From Phycisphaerae bacterium (GTDB lineage: Bacteria > Planctomycetota > Phycisphaerae > UBA1845 > UTPLA1), in the NCBI GenBank assembly GCA_035275405.1, contig DATEMU010000015.1:1-64000 (forward strand): a stretch of DNA of 64,000 bases. Direction: 5' to 3'. The position numbers and the translations under genes were made by a program. Shown here piece after piece: positions 58,246 through 64,000 of this stretch (its first letter is position 1; every line of letters begins with the position of its first letter). The notes beneath the pieces were generated by a model. The model ran no database searches and was not told the origin of the DNA. It worked only from the letters and a program-made list of their open reading frames with translations.

Positions 58246-60624
58246 ATGTACGTTAAAACTGGTGGTCTTCGCCGGTGGTCGTCGTGCGCGTTGATTGCGG
58301 CTTTCATGGGGGCCGTCGCGCCGGTAAGGGCTGAGCCGCACGAACCGCGATTGGCGACGGCCGATGCCAAGGAGCTTTGGCGTAAGGGGTCCGACCAGGT
58401 CCTTGCCGGAGACTTTGGCAGCGCGATCAGCACCTTGGAAAAAGTGCAGTCGCTCGAGCCCGGACACGAAGAAGTGGCGTCGGCGATTTCCTGGATGCGC
58501 GAAGCCCAGGACCTGGCGGATAGCCGCGAGCGGCTCCGCGCGGCGACGTTTGAATATTACGTCGCGAAGGCAAAAAAGTCGGTCAAGGAAGCGAAGGAAG
58601 CCGCCCTGCGGCCTCCGTCGGACGACAACGAGAAGTCCGCGAAGGACGACGTCTCCGCGAAAGATGGGGAGGACCAAGAGGCCGCCTCATTAACCGGGCA
58701 CGAGGAGGAGTCCCTGCCCAAGGAGGATGAGGACAGCGAGAGCTTTAAGTGGAGCCGGGCCCTCGGCTACGCCTTGTCCGCCATGGCCAATTCCGGGGAC
58801 GAGGATGAATTCCGGAAGGAGCCGTGGCTCGATGAGATTATTACCCACACGTTGTCCGAGATCGATCGGCACAAGAGCAAGAACGAGTGGCCGGATGCGG
58901 CGGCGCTTTATAGCTATCTGAGCAGTCTCTACCCGAAGCGCAAGGCCTACGAGGAAGGCTTTGAATTCTGTCGAAAGCGGGCGCACCTGGATTACGTTTA
59001 CGGCCCGAAGAGCAACTGGCGGTCGGATCTCCGGGACGTGTCGTCCAGTGTCATCCCGCAAATCCTGGAGCGGATGGAAAGCGATTACGTCGAGGAAGTG
59101 GACTTTAAGAAGGCCTGCGCCGACGGGCTGGACCACCTGCTGATTCTGGGCCAGGCGCGTTCGATCGCGAAGACGTTTCCGACCTTGAGCGATCAGGACC
59201 TCGTCAATCATTTCACCGCCCGGATCAACGGGTTATTGAAGAACCGTGTCAATGGAAGGGCATCCCTCGCGCCGCGGCACGTGATGGAAGTATTCCGCCG
59301 CGTCGTGGAGGCCAACAACGAAAGCCTGCGCCTGCCGGAATCTGTCCTGGTCGATGAATTTGTCACCGGCATGTTCGAGCCGCTCGATGAGTTCACGTCC
59401 GTGATCTGGCCGGCGGAGGTCGAGGAGTTCAACAAGCACACCCGTGGGGAGTTTGTCGGCGTCGGCATTCAGATTACCCAGGACATCGGCAAACACATTC
59501 GCGTCGAATCGCCGCTGGAGGATTCGCCGGCCTATCGCGCCGGCATCAAGCCGGGCGACATGATTACCGCCGTGGACGGCAAGAGCACGCTGGACATGTC
59601 CATTAACCAGGCCGTCAGTGAAATCACCGGCGAGCCGGGCACCAAAGTGACGTTGACCGTTAAGGACGCCGTCAGTGAGGAGATTCGCGACGTAGTCCTG
59701 GTCCGCGAGCAGATTAAGCTGCGAACGGTTCGCGGCCATCTGCGCGACAATGCCAAGCCGACCGGTTGGGACTACGTCATCGATTCAGAAACCAACATTG
59801 GCTACGTTCGCGTCAGCGGCTTCATGGACAAGACGGTCGAAGATCTCGACCGCGCCTTGAAGCAGATGAGGGCGGACGGCGTTCGCGGGCTGATCCTGGA
59901 TCTTCGCTTCAATCCCGGCGGTCTGTTGACCTCGGCCAAGGACATGTGCGAGCTGTTCATCGGCGAGGGGGAGCCCATCGTGAAGACGAGGGGCCGAAAT
60001 CGGCAGCAAAACATGGAGATCAATTCCCGCGGCCGCCGGCGCTTCGGCGACCTGCCGCTCATCGTTCTGGTGAATGAATACAGCGCCAGCGCCAGCGAAA
60101 TCGTCGCCGGGGCGGTCTCCGGCCTCAAGGAAGCGTGTATCGTGGGAACCCGGACCTTCGGAAAGGGGAGCGTGCAAAACCTCATTCCCATCGCCGACAA
60201 TCGGGCGTATCTCAAACTGACAACGGCCCACTATTACCTTCGCGACAAGGACCGGCCGGGAGATGGCTGGTATCTCCTGCACAAGAAGCCGGACGCCGAC
60301 ACATGGGGCGTCGAACCCGACGTCGTGGTCAAGGTGATCCCGATGGAGAACAGCAAGATCGTTCGCCTGCGGCGCGAGCGCGACCTGCTCAAAGGCCGGG
60401 ACCAGGCGTCGATCCCCAAGGATGTCCTGGAACGCCGCCCAACGAGTGAACCGGCTGAAGACCTTCCGAAGGACGAGGACCCCGACGTCGATCCGCAAAT
60501 CGCCGCTGCGGTCAACATGATGCGGATCAAGCTCCTGTCCAACCAGCCCTGGGCGTTGACGCCGCGGCAATACCGCGCCGTGTCGCGCTCTAATGACAAG
60601 ATGAAAGAACCCCTCGACCGGTAG
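58246..60624 (+). CDS. S41 family C-terminal processing protease with PDZ domain and long N-terminal region
   Basis: A 792-residue exported protease. Signal peptide (RWSSCALIAAFMGAVAPVRA); residues about 25-250 are a helical, TPR-like region with an acidic stretch (KSAKDDVSAKDGEDQEAASL). A PDZ domain (about residues 400-490; GVGIQITQDIGKHIRVESPL, AGIKPGDMITAVDGKSTLDM) precedes the catalytic domain with Ser615 (SASASEIVAG) and Lys640 (FGKGSVQN). The Ser-Lys dyad spacing equals that of E. coli Prc. The ATG at 58246 follows GGAGG. It probably trims or degrades periplasmic proteins. Confidence 0.92.
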   Translation: MYVKTGGLRRWSSCALIAAFMGAVAPVRAEPHEPRLATADAKELWRKGSDQVLAGDFGSAISTLEKVQSLEPGHEEVASAISWMREAQDLADSRERLRAATFEYYVAKAKKSVKEAKEAALRPPSDDNEKSAKDDVSAKDGEDQEAASLTGHEEESLPKEDEDSESFKWSRALGYALSAMANSGDEDEFRKEPWLDEIITHTLSEIDRHKSKNEWPDAAALYSYLSSLYPKRKAYEEGFEFCRKRAHLDYVYGPKSNWRSDLRDVSSSVIPQILERMESDYVEEVDFKKACADGLDHLLILGQARSIAKTFPTLSDQDLVNHFTARINGLLKNRVNGRASLAPRHVMEVFRRVVEANNESLRLPESVLVDEFVTGMFEPLDEFTSVIWPAEVEEFNKHTRGEFVGVGIQITQDIGKHIRVESPLEDSPAYRAGIKPGDMITAVDGKSTLDMSINQAVSEITGEPGTKVTLTVKDAVSEEIRDVVLVREQIKLRTVRGHLRDNAKPTGWDYVIDSETNIGYVRVSGFMDKTVEDLDRALKQMRADGVRGLILDLRFNPGGLLTSAKDMCELFIGEGEPIVKTRGRNRQQNMEINSRGRRRFGDLPLIVLVNEYSASASEIVAGAVSGLKEACIVGTRTFGKGSVQNLIPIADNRAYLKLTTAHYYLRDKDRPGDGWYLLHKKPDADTWGVEPDVVVKVIPMENSKIVRLRRERDLLKGRDQASIPKDVLERRPTSEPAEDLPKDEDPDVDPQIAAAVNMMRIKLLSNQPWALTPRQYRAVSRSNDKMKEPLDR

Positions 60625-60644
60625 GGATCTACCTCAATCGATTG

Positions 60645-60680
60645 GTGGGGTGGCACGGTCTGGCAGCAGCCAGGCCGTGG
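60645..60680. repeat. dispersed hairpin element, copy 2
   Basis: GGTGGGGTGG, then CACGGTCTGG / CCAGGCCGTG with loop CAGCAG (60655-60680). It is the counterpart of copy 1 at 7925, with a C:G to G:C swap in the stem. It lies between the S41 protease gene and a convergent gene. Confidence 0.7.
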
Positions 60681-60690
60681 TGCCGCTCGG

Positions 60691-61347
60691 CTATCCGAGA
60701 AGGTAGGACACCGCGTCCACCAGATCGTGGATGTGGCGGCCGACCATCCACATCGGCAGGATCATGAGTCCCACTCCGAGCAGCACGAGACCGGCCCCCA
60801 TGGGCGATGGAAGCTGTGCGACCGACTGAAGCCGGGCATGCAGGGTATGTCCGATCAGGGGGACCAGATCGCGGGCCGTTTCGTTCTGCGCGTCAAAGTG
60901 CAAAGTGACATTTCGAAGCAGGGAGAACTTGCGGACTTCGATGGAAAGACACCCGGAATCGGCGTGCCACACGCGGCCGTCCCAATGGCCGCTGAGTCCC
61001 AGTTGCCGAAGGGCGATCGTCAGGAGCTTCACGCACCGGGGTTCGGCGACGTTGTAAACAACGAAGCCGGCGTGGGTCCGTGGCAGCATGTACCAGAACG
61101 CCGTGACGGCCATCAAAAGACCCGCCACCAGCGGAACGTAAAGTTGCCCCCGGATGAAATCGGGGACGGGCCAAAGCAAGACCGGGATCAAAACGCTGGT
61201 CAGTGCGAGAAAATCCGAGCGACTGGTGACGATCCAGGGGCGGGAGTGGCTGTTGACCAGGCCGAGTATCAGGAAATAGAGGGCGATCGGCGCAACATTT
61301 CCGACAAGCATCAGGACATCCAGGACCTGGTAGCTGTCGGCAAACAT
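60691..61347 (-). CDS. membrane protein of unknown function
   Basis: A 218-residue protein with three N-terminal hydrophobic segments (LDVLMLVGNVAPIALYFLIL, LALTSVLIPVLLWPVPDFIR, YVPLVAGLLMAVTAFWYMLP) and one C-terminal (GAGLVLLGVGLMILPMWMVG). A soluble domain between them has HWDGRVWHADSGCLSIEVRK. The Met at 61347 is the likely start. Family not recognised. Confidence 0.65.
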   Translation of the reverse strand: MFADSYQVLDVLMLVGNVAPIALYFLILGLVNSHSRPWIVTSRSDFLALTSVLIPVLLWPVPDFIRGQLYVPLVAGLLMAVTAFWYMLPRTHAGFVVYNVAEPRCVKLLTIALRQLGLSGHWDGRVWHADSGCLSIEVRKFSLLRNVTLHFDAQNETARDLVPLIGHTLHARLQSVAQLPSPMGAGLVLLGVGLMILPMWMVGRHIHDLVDAVSYLLG

Positions 61348-61413
61348 GCGAAACCCCACTCTTCGAGCAATCCGACCACGCGGCAGCCGCCGGGAATGCG
61401 GCTCGGCAACGGC

Positions 61414-61755
61414 CTATGGGTCCGGTGCGGGCCGGTCCACATGCTGGCCCACGTCCGCGACCTTGCGATACCCCAGGTATTTTATAACCTCCAAGACCTC
61501 AGTCCAACTGGGAAATGGTCGTTTATTAGCCCGTTTGTATTCGTCCATGGCCAGGACGAACTCGAATTGCTCGTCGTTCAGCTCCCCTTCTTCGGCGCTG
61601 CGGCGGGAATCGGAGCGCCGCCGGCCGGGGCCGCGACGACGTTCCAGACCGCTCCGCCGGTCGATGGGGGTGTTGCGACGTTCATCCCTTTTTCGTCGTT
61701 CGGGATTGGGGGGAGTATCAGTCGAGGCGAGTGGGGCGGGTGTCGGGTTGTTCAT
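61414..61755 (-). CDS. small Arg-rich hypothetical protein
   Basis: A 113-residue protein. The N-terminal half is very basic (RRKRDERRNTPIDRRSGLER followed by RRGPGRRRSDSRRS). The C-terminal half is a compact helical domain (EFVLAMDEYKRANKRPFPSW, TEVLEVIKYLGYRKVA). It could bind nucleic acid. Unknown family. Confidence 0.65.
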   Translation of the reverse strand: MNNPTPAPLASTDTPPNPERRKRDERRNTPIDRRSGLERRRGPGRRRSDSRRSAEEGELNDEQFEFVLAMDEYKRANKRPFPSWTEVLEVIKYLGYRKVADVGQHVDRPAPDP

Positions 61756-61844
61756 GACGCAATCGCCTCGTTTCTGAGATGTCTTGGGTGGCGGCCGCTT
61801 CGCGGGAAGCCAGCGCCCCGGGGGGCCCTCGAATCGGTTATCGG

Positions 61845-62243
61845 CTAATAGTCGCTCGCACCTTCGAAATCTTCTTCTTCGTCTTCCTCCTCGTCTTCAT
61901 CGTCGTCTTCGTCGTCGTCAAATTCGTCGTCCTCGTCCTCCTCCTCCTCCTCCACGTCGTCGTCGGCATCCTCCAGTTCATCATCGCTTTCCACATCGCT
62001 GTCGGTGCCTTCTTCCTCCTCGCGGGCCGCCAGGAGTTCCGACGCATCGACAAATCGATCCGCGGGAACCAGCACGGCAACGCCGCAGTTTTGGGCGAGT
62101 TCCCGGGTGTTCTCCAGGCGGGCCGGTATGAGCTGATCTTCCAGGAAGCCGATGCACTCTCGCGCTTCGCTGACGGACTTCGCGAACATGACTTCGACGT
62201 ATTTGGTGCCGTCAACCCAGTGAAGAACATTGCCGGAACCCAT
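61845..62243 (-). CDS. DUF2007-like protein with a long acidic tail
   Basis: A 132-residue protein. Residues about 7-70 (KYVEVMFAKSVSEARECIGF, LEDQLIPARLENTRELAQNC, GVAVLVPADRFVDASELLAA) look like a DUF2007 domain, proposed as a signalling or regulatory fold. The C-terminal 55 residues are almost only Asp and Glu (for example DDDVEEEEEDEDDEFDDDED). The start at 62243 follows AAGGA at 7 bases; a GTG at 62321 is an alternative. Confidence 0.7.
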   Translation of the reverse strand: MGSGNVLHWVDGTKYVEVMFAKSVSEARECIGFLEDQLIPARLENTRELAQNCGVAVLVPADRFVDASELLAAREEEEGTDSDVESDDELEDADDDVEEEEEDEDDEFDDDEDDDEDEEEDEEEDFEGASDY

Positions 62244-62603
62244 TGTTTCATCCTTCATTTGCATCCACTCCTGACACTTCGCTCGGCGGCAATCATCGAG
62301 CGGATTCCACGCCTCTTCCACCGCGCGCTTGAACTCCGGCAGCGCCTGCGGACCAACAGTAGCCTACCGCACCGCCGCGGGCCTCGGAAAGAGGCGGCCC
62401 CCTTTGCTCCGGAGATGATCTCGCGAACCGCGCGAAATCGATGCACAACAGTAAATCATTCTCTAAGGGTACGACACGGGATGTCAAGCAGGGCCGGAGC
62501 AGGTCCGGCGAGGCTTGTATCCTGGCAATAATCGTCGCTTCCGGGAGAGCCGGATTATTCGTGCCCCGCCCTTTCGCGCGTAGAAATCCACGTCCCTAAA
62601 AAA
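62244..62603. other. gene-poor stretch upstream of the acidic protein gene
   Basis: Frames here are short and lack domains. It may hold the promoter of the acidic-protein gene. Confidence 0.35.
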
Positions 62604-62633
62604 CCGGCCCCCGGAGAGTAAGTCCGGGGGCCG
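62598..62633 (-). terminator. rho-independent terminator of the metalloprotease gene
   Basis: On the minus strand CGGCCCCCGGA (the complement of 62623-62633) pairs over 11 bp with TCCGGGGGCCG (the complement of 62605-62615), and TTTTTT follows (62603-62598). It lies about 55 bases after the stop of the metzincin gene. Confidence 0.88.
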
Positions 62634-62688
62634 ATTGAAGATATGAAAGAACCGGTGGGCGGAAGCAAGCCCGCCGTTGAGCGCTGGA

Positions 62689-64000
62689 TTACCGCTCGGG
62701 AAGCACGGGCACCGTCTCCGGGCAGGCGTCCGTATCCGGGGTTCCCGTCGGCCTCATAAACCCAATGAACCCGCCGCCGGAAACGCCGGAGTTCAACGAA
62801 TACTCCGCATCGAGGGCCTTGTCGATCCGCTTCTTGACGTCGGTCAAGTGCGCCAGCGTCGTGGCGTCGACCTCTCGCTCCTTCATCGTCTTGTCAATTT
62901 TCTTGGACAGCCGATCGACGCAGAGCCGGGAGATCGCCGCTGCGTCCGCGGGGACGATTCGGCCCGGCTGCGACAGCACGAGATTGAGCATCATGTTCAA
63001 ATGCGTCCGCTGAAGATTGCGCCGGAAGCTGTTCACGAACGGCTTCTTTTCGCTCCCTTCGCGATCGTTGTCGGCCAGCTCCGACCAGATCGCGTCGTTC
63101 AGGCCGCTGAGGTGTTCGTACAGCGTGTACACTTCCTCGTCGTCATCAAACTTCACCTGATTGTCGTGAATCCGCCCGATGGTGAACGGGTTCATCAGCG
63201 TCAGCAGGCAGTAGTACTGCGCGCTGGAAACAAAGTCGTGGATATTAAAGTCCACGCGAAAATCAAAATCGTCCGAGTCCCAGTGCCAGAACCGGCCCGG
63301 GGCCAGGTGTGCCAGCAGCTTCGGATCGATCCGGTACGCGTCTTCGCTAAAGACGTAATCGCACACGAATTTCATGGCCTCGCGCTGCTTGGCCGCTGAC
63401 ACCACCTCAATAGGCGCTCGCTCGTCCGGATCGCCCCGGTGATCGCGGCGCAGCACCTGCCCACCAACAAACCGCGCGACATATTCCGTCACATTGGCCC
63501 GTTCGGCGAGGATGCGGCGGAAGGCGTTGCGCAACCGCGTGTACGACTGGCCATCTTTGATGGCCCATTTCTGAATGTCGGCCAGCAGACCGTCGGCCAG
63601 CTTAACCTGCCGCTCGGCGTAATCGGTGATGTCGCGGCCCATGTCAAAGCGGTTGGAATACGGGTCCGGCGAGAGGAACCACATCGTGTCCTCATCCGTC
63701 GCGTAGTCCAGCCCGGCCTCCGAACAGCGTGTGGCGATGGACGCCAGCATTTCATCCTCGCCCTTGTCGCCGGCGCCGACGGGGCGATAGCCGTATTCAA
63801 TCGCCCAATAGTCATACGGGCCGATCGAGCGCGTGGTGAACGAGCCCTGCTTCTGGCCGCGGGGGCTGATGATCGGCGGGTTGTAATCCATGACCGACCC
63901 GACGCTCGCGTCGCCGGGAAGATCGTGGTCTTCAATCTCCTTCATGGGCAGCCAGGTCGACGCCTTGAAGTTGTGGCGCAGCCCGAGGCAGTGCCCGACC
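62689..64000 (-). CDS. C-terminal part of a metzincin-type zinc metalloprotease, cut by window edge
   Basis: At least 436 residues; the frame continues past the window end. The first residues in the window read VGHCLGLRHNFKAS, which would complete HExGHxxGLRH, the zinc motif of the DUF4953/DUF5117 family. The rest (DAAAISRLCVDRLSKKIDKT and the C-terminal region after the active site) fits that family, which is usually secreted. The Met at 63945 is internal and not the start. The N-terminal half, including the first His and Glu of the zinc site, lies beyond 64000. Confidence 0.82.
   Translation of the reverse strand, partial: VGHCLGLRHNFKASTWLPMKEIEDHDLPGDASVGSVMDYNPPIISPRGQKQGSFTTRSIGPYDYWAIEYGYRPVGAGDKGEDEMLASIATRCSEAGLDYATDEDTMWFLSPDPYSNRFDMGRDITDYAERQVKLADGLLADIQKWAIKDGQSYTRLRNAFRRILAERANVTEYVARFVGGQVLRRDHRGDPDERAPIEVVSAAKQREAMKFVCDYVFSEDAYRIDPKLLAHLAPGRFWHWDSDDFDFRVDFNIHDFVSSAQYYCLLTLMNPFTIGRIHDNQVKFDDDEEVYTLYEHLSGLNDAIWSELADNDREGSEKKPFVNSFRRNLQRTHLNMMLNLVLSQPGRIVPADAAAISRLCVDRLSKKIDKTMKEREVDATTLAHLTDVKKRIDKALDAEYSLNSGVSGGGFIGFMRPTGTPDTDACPETVPVLPER

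Noticed and set aside
1..64000. tRNA, rRNA, CRISPR arrays, insertion sequences, attachment sites
   Set aside because: None recognised on either strand. Short tRNA genes can be missed without a covariance search.

Overview
The window is high-GC bacterial chromosome and looks like Planctomycetota, possibly Phycisphaerae-like. This is an inference from gene content: a DUF1570-type peptidase, a sulfatase fused to a dockerin-like tail, many small lipoproteins, large secreted proteins of unknown function, and STAS proteins of a planctomycete type. No rRNA, tRNA, CRISPR array, insertion sequence or prophage was recognised.

Layout. 1-2.6 kb: a lower-GC accessory stretch with two proteins of unknown function, a lone antitoxin-like protein and a zinc-ribbon remnant. 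2.6-12.6 kb: mostly housekeeping and metabolic genes, namely a sugar isomerase-like protein, a DUF1570 metallopeptidase, a FolD-like protein with replaced catalytic residues, two overlapping CNNM/CorC transporters, a TauE/SafE permease, TetR divergent from a methanethiol methyltransferase, and an RluA pseudouridine synthase. 12.6-30.6 kb: a two-part Tad (Flp) pilus locus. The left arm on the minus strand encodes the machine (cpaB, cpaC, cpaE/tadZ, cpaF/tadA, tadB, tadC, a lipoprotein, a TadD-like TPR lipoprotein). The right arm on the plus strand encodes the fibre and minor components (flp, a degenerate second flp, the prepilin peptidase, two tandem tadE, tadG, a tiny protein). Between the arms lie a subtilisin-like lipoprotein and a large Cys-rich secreted protein.

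30.6-40.3 kb: a pyruvate dehydrogenase E1-alpha-like gene, an HxxxD acyltransferase-like gene, a YciE-like protein, ribosomal genes rplA-rplJ-rplL detached from rplK and rpoBC, alanine racemase, three tandem tiny lipoproteins, and a YchF-like GTPase. 40.3-48.7 kb (minus strand): a cbb3 oxidase operon running from an unknown membrane protein and a diheme cytochrome c lipoprotein through ccoN, ccoO, two small membrane proteins, the copper ATPase CcoI and a SafE-like permease to a DUF4405-like protein. There is no ccoP. 49.2-56.5 kb: the sulfatase/beta-helix/dockerin protein, a methyltransferase, lipoproteins and an S9 peptidase. 56.6-57.9 kb: a partner-switching module (STAS, RsbW-like kinase, STAS). 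58.2-64 kb: an S41 PDZ protease, membrane and acidic proteins, and the C-terminal part of a metzincin-type protease cut by the window edge.

The most unusual points are the FolD-like protein with Gln, His and Glu in place of three catalytic residues, the tandem array of 70-90 residue lipoproteins, the degenerate pilin behind a strong hairpin in the flp operon, a repeated hairpin whose two copies differ by a compensatory base-pair swap, and a cbb3 operon without CcoP.
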